A stretch of 64,000 bases of DNA from JBBSBY01 sp038250835 (GTDB lineage: Bacteria > Desulfobacterota > Desulfomonilia > Desulfomonilales > Desulfomonilaceae): positions 33,099-97,098 of the forward strand of contig JBBSBY010000004.1 of NCBI GenBank assembly GCA_038250835.1, given 5' to 3'. Within the stretch, counting starts at the first letter, position 1; the number at the start of each line of letters is the position of its first letter. Shown piece after piece: positions 17,468 through 25,495 of the stretch. The position numbers were made by a program, and so were the translations under genes. The notes beneath the pieces were generated by a model. It worked only from the letters and a program-made list of their open reading frames with translations, did no database searches and had not been told where the DNA came from.

Positions 17468-18178
17468 ATGCCGTCTTTCCTTACAACGCTGGTTAGGTTT
17501 TTTCTTACCGGCTTAGCGACTTTGTTGCCTTTTGTAGTCACCGTATTCATAGCCACCTGGGCCGTCAAAATGGCGGATGCGTATGTTGGTCCGAGTAGTT
17601 ATTTTGGGAGGCTCATAAATACACTGTCAGGTCCCGGCAATACTATCACGGGATATTTCTTTGGATATCTTATCGTCATTATCTTAATTGTATTATTGGG
17701 ATTTCTGGTTAATCGAGCAACCGTATCGCGCATACACAAGGCAATTGAATCCGCTTTCGCCCGTATTCCATTAATTGGGAAAATACATACCGGCGTGACC
17801 CAATTGGTGGAATTGTTTGGAAAGCAGGATCAATCAGGTCTGGAGAGATTCGGCGGGGCAGGTCATGTGAAGGTCGGCAATGTGAAGGTTTTCGCCTTAT
17901 TATCTACAACTACCGAATTTCACTTTGCGGACGGCAAGCATCTTCTGGTATTCATTCCGAATTCTCCTATTCCCGCCACAGGCTTCAATATGCTTGTTCC
18001 GGCAGATGATTTTGTTCACATGGAAATGTCTGTGGAGGAAATGGCCAAGCTGTTGATGTCCCTGGGCGTGTTGGGTCCGCAAGTTTTAAAAGCCCATGTT
18101 CACGCTGATTTGAAGAAAGAAATTCAAAAAAGCAACACAGTACCGACAAAAGATCGGCAATCAGTGAAGAAGCTATGA
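17468..18178 (+). CDS. DUF502 family inner-membrane protein
   Basis: A 236-residue protein with two N-terminal transmembrane helices (about 8-33 and 58-82), followed by the DUF502 core: RIHKAIESAFARIPLIGKIHTGVTQLVELF, then GFNMLVPADDFVHMEMSVEEMAKLLMSLG. Family members sit in the inner membrane and have no established biochemical role; a plant relative is linked to trafficking. GGGAG precedes the start. Its last four bases overlap the start of a thioesterase gene (ATGA), so the two are co-translated. Confidence 0.88.
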   Translation: MPSFLTTLVRFFLTGLATLLPFVVTVFIATWAVKMADAYVGPSSYFGRLINTLSGPGNTITGYFFGYLIVIILIVLLGFLVNRATVSRIHKAIESAFARIPLIGKIHTGVTQLVELFGKQDQSGLERFGGAGHVKVGNVKVFALLSTTTEFHFADGKHLLVFIPNSPIPATGFNMLVPADDFVHMEMSVEEMAKLLMSLGVLGPQVLKAHVHADLKKEIQKSNTVPTKDRQSVKKL

Positions 18179-18597
18179 CGGACAAGGTTCATGAAGTGCT
18201 GATGGCGCATTCTCTCAACGAGCCCTTGGCCAAATTGCTGAATATTCAGACAATACAAGTAGGCGAGGGCTCAGCTACGACTCGCATGGTTGTTGCGTCT
18301 GAGCACTGCAATATTTACGGAGTAACTCATGGAGGGGTATTGTTTTCGCTCATTGATGAGGCTTTTCAATTGGCATGCAATTCTCACGGATCGATAGCCG
18401 TGGCGCTGAATGTGAGCATTACTTATGTGGCGCCGCCGGACCTGGGGGCAACAATCGAGGCGGAAGCCGTTGAAGTATACAAGACGCGCAAAACTGCGTC
18501 CTATTCTTGCAAAATCAGGCAGATGGATAATGGTAAGCTTATTGCCACCGCCAACGGTTTAGCTTACAGAACTGGAAAACCATTAGCGATCGAGTAG
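18175..18597 (+). CDS. PaaI-type hotdog-fold acyl-CoA thioesterase
   Basis: A 140-residue single hotdog domain. NIYGVTHGGVLFSLIDEAFQLAC carries the N..G..HGG catalytic pattern of PaaI/YbgC-like thioesterases, and VALNVSITYVAPP and TASYSCKIR are typical beta-strand segments. It hydrolyses acyl-CoA esters, probably an aromatic or short-chain substrate. Starts inside the stop of the DUF502 gene. The final 15 bases overlap the end of the convergent gene. Confidence 0.88.
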   Translation: MTDKVHEVLMAHSLNEPLAKLLNIQTIQVGEGSATTRMVVASEHCNIYGVTHGGVLFSLIDEAFQLACNSHGSIAVALNVSITYVAPPDLGATIEAEAVEVYKTRKTASYSCKIRQMDNGKLIATANGLAYRTGKPLAIE

Positions 18598-19008
18598 GGA
18601 AATTTTATTTCTTCGTCTGAAAAGTTTGTTTAGTTTGAAGCCGGCCTTTTTTCTTGGAGCACTCTGGTTCTTGGGAGCATCTGGTTTCACATTTTCAGAT
18701 TTACTTGCTGTGGCTGGAGTCTCAGTCGATTTAAACGACAGTAATTCAGTGAGTTCCACTGTGTCGAGGAATTCTTCCTCCGGTTGGCTTGACGCCGTTG
18801 ATCCTTTGGGCGCAACCTTAAATTTTATGCCGCGCCTAAGCATATCTTGATCGGTGATCAGCTTTTTCTCATACAATTGACGAAGAAGATCCGCGAAACC
18901 TTTTGGACTGATCTTGAATTGCTGCATCAGTTCTCCGTTAGTCGTATTGCTTCTAAGGCCTTCAACGGCAGCTTTTGCGCTTAAGTCTCTGCTGCTTTCA
19001 TTTTTCAT
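18583..19008 (-). CDS. Hypothetical protein with short HTH-like repeat motif
   Basis: About 141 residues. The N-terminal part (SAKAAVEGLRSNTTNGELMQQF followed by ISPKGFADLLRQLYEKKLITDQDM) resembles the short 'GxxdxELMxKfxLSpKGLxxLfxkLxxxGlIs' unit that I associate with signalling and regulatory proteins of Desulfobacterota. The rest is a low-complexity linker with a basic C terminus (RKKAGFKLNKLFRRRNK). The start is ATG 19008, or GTG 19011. A DNA-binding or protein-interaction adaptor role is conceivable but unproven. Confidence 0.6.
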   Translation of the reverse strand: MKNESSRDLSAKAAVEGLRSNTTNGELMQQFKISPKGFADLLRQLYEKKLITDQDMLRRGIKFKVAPKGSTASSQPEEEFLDTVELTELLSFKSTETPATASKSENVKPDAPKNQSAPRKKAGFKLNKLFRRRNKISLLDR

Positions 19009-19133
19009 CACCTATTCGGCGCCTCCGCTATTTAAGCCACTAGATTCGCGGGAATTTACATACTCATATTAAGTTTTCCCAGTCTGGGCCATAGCATAAT
19101 AGATCATTTTAAATTAGTGATCCACAAACCTTT

Positions 19134-19160
19134 TTGACTTTTTTTGCAATACCGTATAAT
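19134..19160 (+). promoter_or_regulatory. Sigma70-type promoter for the AmpG-like gene
   Basis: TTGACT (19134-19139) and a perfect TATAAT (19155-19160), with a 15-bp spacer (16 if TTTGAC is used). The predicted transcript start near 19167 leaves a short leader containing GGGAG before GTG 19196 and argues against the TTG at 19169 as the start codon. Confidence 0.7.
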
Positions 19161-19195
19161 CCCCTGCTTTGAAATCAACTCCAAAGGGAGCTTGT

Positions 19196-20395
19196 GTGAC
19201 TCTGAACCGTAAGTTGTTCTTTGTTTCAATAGTATACTTTGCCCAGGGTTTACCTTTCGGAATAGTAGATCAGATCCTGCCGGTGTATTTTCGTCTTCAC
19301 GGCATGTCCCTCACTAATGTGGGTTTGTTGTCAATCTTGGGGCTTCCTTACGCCATAAAGTTTCTTTGGGCCCCTGCCGTGGATTTTATCGGATCGAGAA
19401 GACATTGGATCGCCGTGGCGCAGTTTTCAATGGCTGCTTTACTTATTCTCATTCCCGCCGAAGACCCGGCGTCTCCAACACTTATTTTGTGGTCCACGAT
19501 TATGCTTTTCGCAGTATTATCGGCGACCCAAGACATAGCCATTGACGCGTACACCATAGAGCTTCTGAACACCTCCGAGATGGGAATGGCCAACGGCGTT
19601 CGTCAGGCCGCCTACAGGGTTGCAATAATGGTTACAGGGGGGCTGTTTATCGCCCTGGGAGGCTTATATGGCTGGGGTCCGATTTACCTGCTTTCAGCGG
19701 CTGTGCTGGCCATTTGCGGAATTATCTCTTTGCGATTACCTGCGGTGGAGGTCGAACGTCCCCCGGTAACAGTGGCCAACATATTGGAACCTGTAAAAGA
19801 CTTACTCAGAAGACCGGGAGTCCTGCAAGTCTTGGCTTTTATTCTGCTGTACAAGCTGGGTGATTTAGCTATCGGACCAATGATCAAACCCTTTTGGTTG
19901 GATAGGGGACTTACTCCTGTCGAAATCGGGCTGATCACCGGCATCATGGGCGTGGTATCGGCCATAGCCGGAGGCCTGGTCGGAGGAATGTTTGTTTCGA
20001 AATACGGAATATTTCATGGATTATGGTTTCTCGGACTATGGCAATCCCTAAGCAACTTGACCTACGCATTTTGCGCGCTTAACCCTGAGACGGGGAGTAG
20101 GTGCATTTATTTAGCCTCTATAGTCGAATCATTCTGCGGAGGACTGGGCGCTTCGGCTTTTTTAGCTTTCCTGATGAGTATTTGTCAAAAGCAATTCTCA
20201 GCTACGCAATATGCTATTCTTTCTGCTTTGTTCCGAATCACGGGCATTATTGCAGGCTCCTTCAGCGGCGTAATGACCACCGGAATTGGCTATGCGGCTT
20301 ACTTTTTCTTAACATTCATTCTTTCATTACCGACATTTCTATTCATTTTTGCTGCAAAAAGATGGATTCCAAACAATTCCGGGGAAAAAAGTTGA
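19196..20395 (+). CDS. AmpG-like major facilitator superfamily transporter
   Basis: About 399 residues and 12 hydrophobic segments. FFVSIVYFAQGLPFGIVDQILPVYFR at the N terminus and FLWAPAVDFIG, ATQDIAIDAYTIELL and MANGVRQAAYRV in the first half are characteristic of AmpG/acetyl-CoA transporter-like MFS proteins (muropeptide permease family). It may import anhydromuropeptides for cell-wall recycling, but the substrate cannot be fixed from sequence. I start at GTG 19196, with GGGAG five bases before it. Confidence 0.85.
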   Translation: MTLNRKLFFVSIVYFAQGLPFGIVDQILPVYFRLHGMSLTNVGLLSILGLPYAIKFLWAPAVDFIGSRRHWIAVAQFSMAALLILIPAEDPASPTLILWSTIMLFAVLSATQDIAIDAYTIELLNTSEMGMANGVRQAAYRVAIMVTGGLFIALGGLYGWGPIYLLSAAVLAICGIISLRLPAVEVERPPVTVANILEPVKDLLRRPGVLQVLAFILLYKLGDLAIGPMIKPFWLDRGLTPVEIGLITGIMGVVSAIAGGLVGGMFVSKYGIFHGLWFLGLWQSLSNLTYAFCALNPETGSRCIYLASIVESFCGGLGASAFLAFLMSICQKQFSATQYAILSALFRITGIIAGSFSGVMTTGIGYAAYFFLTFILSLPTFLFIFAAKRWIPNNSGEKS

Positions 20396-20558
20396 GATTC
20401 GTTACTTAACTGATTGGCGCCAAGGGAACGAGTCTGCTTGTGAACCTAGTGTGGTTCTAGAAAGTAATCACACATCTATGCCAAGGGTTGTCTGCTTAAT
20501 CGACTGCCTGTCTCGCTAAAAACAATGAACGTCGGAAATGCGTTCAGGGTTTATCAAC

Positions 20559-20618
20559 GTCATTCCAGCGTACGCTGGAATCCAGGAAGATCTGGGTCCC
20601 AGCCTTCGCTGGGACGAC
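20559..20618 (+). repeat. Dispersed hairpin repeat, copy 1
   Basis: Two adjacent hairpins: CATTCCAGCGTACGCTGGAATcCAGG, and then CTGGGTCCCAGCCTTCGCTGGGACGAC. The unit runs from GTCATTCC to GGGACGAC. A second copy in the opposite orientation lies at 41421-41474 and shares the central ATCCAGGAAGATCTGGGTCCC. This is the widespread 'GTCATTCC...CCAGG...CTGGGTCCC...GACGAC' class of REP/MITE-like bacterial repeats. Confidence 0.8.
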
Positions 20619-20701
20619 GGGTAAGAGGTTCTATTCCGAGAGAACTTTCGAGAAACCCGATCAAGGACTTCCGGGAGCATTTGAGGCTTGAACACAAAAA
20701 A

Positions 20702-20730
20702 ACAAAGCCGGGGTATGGCCCCGGCTTTGT
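20702..20730 (-). terminator. Strong terminator of the Rnf operon
   Basis: The 11-bp stem CAAAGCCGGGG/CCCCGGCTTTG has a 5-base loop and is followed leftward by TTTTTTTGTG. It lies about 130 bases beyond the rnfB stop on the transcript. The symmetric flanks could also stop rightward transcription from the AmpG-like gene. Confidence 0.88.
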
Positions 20731-20862
20731 ATATTCTTATCGTTAACTATGATTGGTACATTCGGCAAAGGTCGGAACCCTAGCGGTAATCTGATTTGAG
20801 GCAAAAGCACGCATCCCAAAATTTCGCGCGTTCTACCGCAGATCAGTTGGATGAAGACCGAC

Positions 20863-21792
20863 CTACGCTTCGACGCTCTTAGCTTCCGAACTTTTAGCCT
20901 CAGCAGCTTTCTTTGCAGCGGCGGCCTTTTTAGCGGCTTGGTCCGCTTTGACCTGCTCAACTGCCTGGGCTTGCTTTTCCGGGTCCGTGTACCTGAATAT
21001 AAACTGTTTGCTGCAAGCCTTTACGCAAGCGTCTGCCATTTCAGGAGTCAAATTGTCGTAATCTATTTCGACCCTGTTATTTACCATGTTGACGACGTCT
21101 TTTGCTTTCTTAGTACATAACATGCAGTGAATGCAGCCTGCGTCACAAACGGCAGTCACCGCCTTCATGGAATCATGGCTACTACAGGGCACGAAAACAG
21201 GGGCATCCTTGGGCCTAAGTTGTAATACGCCCTTGGGACAAGTGTTTATGCATACTCCGCAGCCGGTGCAAGCTTCAGGATCTATTACCGGCATATTGTT
21301 TTCCATGTGTATTGCATGAAACGGGCAAGCAACCTGGCAATCACCATAACCAACGCAGGCGTAATTGCACTCATAGGGTCCCCCGAAAGCTATGGCGGCG
21401 GCCTGGCAACTGTCGTAACCAACATATTCGTGTCGCTTTTTGACGTTTCCCTCATTGCGGGAACATCGCAGCACGGAAATTACACTACTTGCCGCTCCGG
21501 CGGCCTTGCCGGTTATTGCGGCAATTTTTTCAGCTACTTCTTGCTTACCGGGAGCGCACTTGCTGACAGGCAACGCGGGATCGACAACTACGGCTTCCGC
21601 ATAAGATTCGCATCCAGCGAATCCACAGGCGCCTCAATTGGCGCCGGGTAAGCATTCCCGGACCGCCTCTATTTTGGGATCTACTTTGACTGCGAATCGC
21701 TTGGCTGCGAGCGCGAGAAGGATTCCGCAAATCGTCCCAAACGCTAGAAAGAAAAGAAGACCGTACAGGGCTATGGACCAAACATTTTCCAT
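20863..21792 (-). CDS. rnfB: Rnf complex subunit B with in-frame TGA read as selenocysteine
   Basis: RnfB is the iron-sulfur subunit of the ion-translocating ferredoxin:NAD oxidoreductase. Starting at ATG 21792 (AGAGGT upstream), the frame gives one N-terminal membrane helix (SIALYGLLFFLAFGTICGILLA), then VDPKIEAVRECLPGAN, a TGA at codon 53 (21636-21634), and GACGFAGCESYAEAVV...KCAPGKQEV. RnfB proteins normally read LPGANCGACG, so the TGA replaces the first cysteine of the Cx2Cx4Cx16C cluster motif. The same frame then continues without interruption through two ferredoxin motifs (CVGYGDCQVACP and CTGCGVCINTCP) and an extra cysteine cluster (CDAGCIHCMLC) to a lysine/alanine-rich tail, 309 residues in all. 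A SECIS-like hairpin follows the TGA. The alternatives are a nonsense mutation or a sequencing error. Confidence 0.85.
21604..21636 (-). promoter_or_regulatory. Candidate bacterial SECIS element after the rnfB TGA
   Basis: Reading the minus strand, TGA (21636-21634) is followed by nine bases, then GGATTCGC-TGGAT-GCGAATCT. This is seven Watson-Crick pairs plus one G-U pair, with a 5-nt apical loop. The first loop G is the second loop base, 18 nt after the TGA. This fits the published bacterial SECIS pattern (short stem, 3-14 nt loop, a G in the first two loop positions, 16-37 nt from the UGA). It would bind SelB carrying Sec-tRNA. Confidence 0.75.
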
Positions 21793-21898
21793 TTATTGCA
21801 CCTCTATCTTCGCGAGTTGTTTGCAAGATAACACTTTGGTTATATCAATCGAAATGCAAGTTTAATTCTTTTTTCCACTACTTTCAAGGTCTTGCGCT

Positions 21899-22846
21899 TT
21901 AGAATATCGATAACCCCGAGAAACCCAGGAACGCCAGGGCAAATAAACCGGTGACTATGAACGCTATCGGTAATCCCTTGAAAACTGCCGGGATTCTGGC
22001 AAGTTCCAGCTTTTCGCGGACTGAAGCCATTAAAAACATGGCTATACCAAATCCGACTCCGGCGCCTAACCCCAGAATTAAACTTTCCATAGGTCCGTTT
22101 TTGCTGTCTGCGTTTATCAGAGGCACGGCAAGAATAATGCAGTTAGTGACGATGAGCACCAAATACACGCCGAGCTTTTTAAATAGGAATGGATTGACTT
22201 TCCGGAGTATTGTATCCGCAGCTTGCACGAAAATGGCGACGGTGCCGATGAATACGATAATTTTGAGAAAGTCCAGGTGCAGCGGTCGCAAAACGAATGT
22301 AAACAACGCCCAACAAAAAATCGCGCTCAGGACCATAACTATAGTAAAAGTTATGCCCATTCCAATAGCTGTTTCTTTTTTCTGGGATACTCCGAAAAAT
22401 ATGCACAGACCCAGATACTTCGTGAAAACAAAATTGTTGATGAGCATAGCTCCCAGCAATATTCCAAAAAGAATCTGAGTTTTACCTTTCTTGACCATGA
22501 ATTCCCGGGAACCTAGATCTTTTCCTTCCGAGGTCACGTTTTTCACCTTAACTACATAGGTTTTCGATTGATTTAAGGCTTCCCCGAATTTTAATATGAC
22601 GTCGGTTTTCTGAGGATTGAGTTCTACAGCTTCCACTGGTATTCGAATATCGGGATCGGGTTCTTCAAATACAACGAAGTTTGCGGGGTCCTTGGCCCAG
22701 GCTTGATCTATCGGCACTCCCAACGAAATTTCGATTTCATTAGCTTTCTTGAAGCTCCCGGAGCTCGATTGGGCAAACACCGGGGCGGCGGCGATCAGCC
22801 AAACGCAAACAGCCGCCGTGAAGATTAAGAATTTATAACTTTTCAT
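21899..22846 (-). CDS. rnfA: Rnf complex subunit A with an N-terminal exported Ig-like domain
   Basis: The C-terminal ~190 residues (from about 125, ILFGILLGAMLINNFVFTKYLGLCIFFGVSQK) are a normal six-helix RnfA membrane subunit. The N-terminal ~120 residues are an addition: a signal-like helix (FLIFTAAVCVWLIAAAPVFA) and a beta-rich domain (ANEIEISLGVPIDQAW...NFVVFEEPD...LNPQKTDVILKFGEALNQSKTYVVKVKNVTSEGK), which looks like a bacterial Ig-like (SbsA/Big_5-type) module. Total 315 residues versus the usual ~190. The start overlaps the rnfE stop (TAATG). RnfA and RnfE form the membrane core holding an iron-sulfur cluster. The extension would face the periplasm. Confidence 0.9.
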   Translation of the reverse strand: MKSYKFLIFTAAVCVWLIAAAPVFAQSSSGSFKKANEIEISLGVPIDQAWAKDPANFVVFEEPDPDIRIPVEAVELNPQKTDVILKFGEALNQSKTYVVKVKNVTSEGKDLGSREFMVKKGKTQILFGILLGAMLINNFVFTKYLGLCIFFGVSQKKETAIGMGITFTIVMVLSAIFCWALFTFVLRPLHLDFLKIIVFIGTVAIFVQAADTILRKVNPFLFKKLGVYLVLIVTNCIILAVPLINADSKNGPMESLILGLGAGVGFGIAMFLMASVREKLELARIPAVFKGLPIAFIVTGLFALAFLGFSGLSIF

Positions 22847-23466
22847 TAGTGTCCCCCTCCGGATGCGGGGATTTTACCTGTAATCTTATATTCCGCCCAG
22901 TTAAATGTGGCCATAATGAAGCCGATGACGAAGAAACCGCCTGCCGGTAAGATCATGATCAAAAGAGGGCCTTTGTCGAAGATCTCATGACCCAAAAATG
23001 TTCCTGCGCCGAGCACTTCACGAATTGCTCCCACCAGGCACAAGCCAAACATGAACCCGATTCCCATGCCCATCCCATCCCAAAACGAGGGGGTGAGTGG
23101 TTGCTTGGAGGCAAAGAGTTCCAGACGGGAAATGATGATGGCAAAAACCACGATCAGCTTAACGAACAATTCAACTTCTTTGTAAGCCTCCGGTGATAGA
23201 ACCGGCAATACCATATCTATTACGCTGACCCATAGAGCGATTATGAGCACGTAAGCCGGGATTCTAACTCGTGGATGGATAAACTTTTTGAATATGGCAA
23301 CAGTGCAGGAACTAAAAACTTGAACAAATACAACGGCCAATCCAAGCAAAATTCCATTTTTCACCGAAGTGGTAACCGCCACTGCCGGACAAAGACTTAG
23401 AGCTAGGCGAAAAATCGGGTTTTCAGGTATTAAACCGTTCCAGAGGAGTCTTAGACTACTAGCCAT
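22846..23466 (-). CDS. rnfE: Rnf complex subunit E
   Basis: A 206-residue six-helix membrane protein of the RnfE/NqrD family. It begins LRLLWNGLIPENPIFRLALSLCPAVAVTTSVKNGILLGLAVVFV, the family signature containing one of the conserved membrane cysteines, and also has FAIIISRLELFA and GMGIGFMFGLCLVGAIREVLGAG. With RnfA it forms the transmembrane path of the ion pump. GGAGG precedes the start. It lies 10 bases after rnfG, and its stop overlaps the rnfA start. Confidence 0.95.
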   Translation of the reverse strand: MASSLRLLWNGLIPENPIFRLALSLCPAVAVTTSVKNGILLGLAVVFVQVFSSCTVAIFKKFIHPRVRIPAYVLIIALWVSVIDMVLPVLSPEAYKEVELFVKLIVVFAIIISRLELFASKQPLTPSFWDGMGMGIGFMFGLCLVGAIREVLGAGTFLGHEIFDKGPLLIMILPAGGFFVIGFIMATFNWAEYKITGKIPASGGGH

Positions 23467-23476
23467 CGTGCCTCCA

Positions 23477-24382
23477 CTAAAACGCCGCCTGGACGTTTTG
23501 TTTTTTTAATGCTTCGTTTAAAATATCGAGTCTGTATACGAACTTACGGGCGGTCTCCTTGACTCCGGTGGTCAAGGCTTTTGAGCTTATGGTTGCGCCC
23601 GTTAAAGCGTATATTTCATCTTCCAAATGCCTGTGCTTGATTTCACCAATCTTATCCGAGTTCCAGCCCGCCTTCTTTGCTTTGGCGGGTTCAAGAGCCG
23701 TATAGTATTCCGCAGGCATGGGTTCTTTAATAACCTTTAAACCCTTTAGCGCCTCGGTATTTTTTCCTACAAACTGTTGTTTGAAAAAGTCTCTCTTGAT
23801 TTCGTCGCCAAGCCCCGGATCCTCCTCGGACCTCGTGATTTCCACGCCGGTGATTGTGAACTTTGGATCCATGGAAATCATCAAATCAATAAATGTTTTG
23901 AAACCTTGCGTTACACCGGGAACCACATACCCCAGGCGTTCATTCCCCAGGTTCGCTATATAAAATGATTCAGCGTAGACACTCTTGGCGTCTTTGCCTA
24001 AAGCTTCCGATACTGCGGCGTCTCTTGAACCTTGCTCGGCAAGCTGAATTTCAGTAGCTTTAATAGGAATTACTTTTACAGGTTGACCATCGACGTCCAC
24101 TTCAACCAAAGCATGGCCTTGATCTTTAGTAGGCACTACGTACCCCAATGTAGTGGTCTCGCCTCGAGCTATGACGTAACGATATATTGGGAAAACCTGT
24201 AAATTTTCAGGAGTCTTAGTTGAGCCGCCGTAACCCAATAGCCCCTGAATGATCTCCTTCTTGAGCTTTTCCTCATTCACTTTCCTGGCATGATCAGTGT
24301 AGGCGAAGACCACCCCCAGGATCATTGCGGCAGCGACGCAAATTATCGTAAGACTGAACGCTATTTTAAAAATATCTTTCAT
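23477..24382 (-). CDS. rnfG: Rnf complex subunit G (covalent FMN)
   Basis: A 301-residue protein with one N-terminal membrane helix (IAFSLTIICVAAAMILGVVFA) and a periplasmic FMN-binding domain. YALTGATISSKALTTGV near the C terminus contains the flavinylation threonine, T264, that ApbE modifies with FMN. GYVVPGVTQGF and ITRSEEDPGLGDEI are family-typical. It is longer than E. coli RsxG (about 206 residues) because of an enlarged N-terminal part of the periplasmic domain. AGAGG precedes the ATG. It follows rnfD by 18 bases. Confidence 0.95.
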   Translation of the reverse strand: MKDIFKIAFSLTIICVAAAMILGVVFAYTDHARKVNEEKLKKEIIQGLLGYGGSTKTPENLQVFPIYRYVIARGETTTLGYVVPTKDQGHALVEVDVDGQPVKVIPIKATEIQLAEQGSRDAAVSEALGKDAKSVYAESFYIANLGNERLGYVVPGVTQGFKTFIDLMISMDPKFTITGVEITRSEEDPGLGDEIKRDFFKQQFVGKNTEALKGLKVIKEPMPAEYYTALEPAKAKKAGWNSDKIGEIKHRHLEDEIYALTGATISSKALTTGVKETARKFVYRLDILNEALKKQNVQAAF

Positions 24383-24400
24383 TGGAGCCTCTTTATTACG

Positions 24401-25495
24401 CTATTTTACGGCAGCCACAGGCGCCTGCTTGGGCGGAGCAAACCGTTGAGGTTTAAACCATTCATCCAGAGTAGGAGTTAAGCAATTCATCAACAGAATC
24501 GCATAACAAACTCCTTCGGGATAACCGCCTTTGAGCCGTATCAATATGGTTAAAGCCCCGACTCCAATACCAAACGCAATTTGGCCGGCTTTGACCGTAG
24601 GGGAGGTCACATAGTCCGTAGCCATGTAAAAAGCGCCGAGCATAAGGCCGCCGGACATTATGTGAATGATGGGATTGCCTGCGAACAAGGTTGGACCGCC
24701 GAATACCCATGCAAGGACTCCGACTGTGGCGATGCAGGAAACCGGGATATGCCAGCTAATGATTCCGCGAACGAGCAAAAATAGTCCGCCCAACAGTATA
24801 AGAGCGCCCGAGGTTTCACCGATACAACCCGGATGCCGACCTATGAAGAACTTGAACATGTCGGCGCCCCAGATTCCCACGTTTCCAAATTGTTTTACAA
24901 AGGCGTCCCAGCCGTAGTACCGCAAAACGTACAGAGGAGTAGCGGTGGATACTGCGTCAACCCCGCTGAGGTAAACGGATAGGTTTGCCTTACCCCAATC
25001 CACGGGACGCAGCCACGTCGCCGTCATGTATACTGGGAATGCGGCCATCATTATGGCTCGCCCGACCAGGGCGGGATTCCAGATATTGAATCCCAGGCCG
25101 CCCATAAGTTCTTTGTTTATGAACATCGCTGCAACGGCGCCTACTGCAGGGAGCCAATAAGGCACGCCGGGAGGGATAACGAAGGCAAGAAGAATGCCGG
25201 TAAGCACTGCGCTGCCGTCGCTCAAGGTTACCTTGCGGCCCAAAGCCTTTTGACTAAGGGCTTCCACGATGACGCAGGATATTACGCTTGAAAGCGTTAT
25301 AAAGAGAGCTCGCAAGCCGAAGTTATAGATCGAAAACAATAGGACGGGCATCAGAGTGGCCGTAACCGTCCACATGATCCCCGCGGTGGTTGTCCCCATT
25401 CGTATGTGGGGCGAAACCGAAACAGCCCATTGCGGTTGAATGCCGGCTGGTGTTTGGTCTAACGTTTCGATTTTCCATCCTCCCCCGGAAAACAC
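24401..25495 (-). CDS. rnfD: Rnf complex subunit D (covalent FMN, membrane)
   Basis: A polytopic membrane subunit of the RnfD/NqrB family. The flavinylation site is DAVSTAT186PL, slightly off the common SGAT form. SVSPHIRMGTTTAGIMWTVTATLMPVLLFSIYNFG and the NPALVGRAIMMAAFP segment are family-typical. The start is uncertain. GTG 25495 gives 364 residues but has no ribosome site. A strong GGGGGAGG (25486-25479) lies inside that reading, seven bases before an in-frame ATC (25471), which would be a rare start codon. No in-frame ATG exists until residue 33. Confidence 0.92.
   Translation of the reverse strand: MFSGGGWKIETLDQTPAGIQPQWAVSVSPHIRMGTTTAGIMWTVTATLMPVLLFSIYNFGLRALFITLSSVISCVIVEALSQKALGRKVTLSDGSAVLTGILLAFVIPPGVPYWLPAVGAVAAMFINKELMGGLGFNIWNPALVGRAIMMAAFPVYMTATWLRPVDWGKANLSVYLSGVDAVSTATPLYVLRYYGWDAFVKQFGNVGIWGADMFKFFIGRHPGCIGETSGALILLGGLFLLVRGIISWHIPVSCIATVGVLAWVFGGPTLFAGNPIIHIMSGGLMLGAFYMATDYVTSPTVKAGQIAFGIGVGALTILIRLKGGYPEGVCYAILLMNCLTPTLDEWFKPQRFAPPKQAPVAAVK

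Noticed and set aside
21634..21636. rnfB treated as a plain pseudogene or sequencing error
   Set aside because: Not excluded, but the stop falls exactly on a conserved cysteine codon, is TGA, is followed by a well-formed SECIS-like hairpin, and no other damage is seen in the gene.
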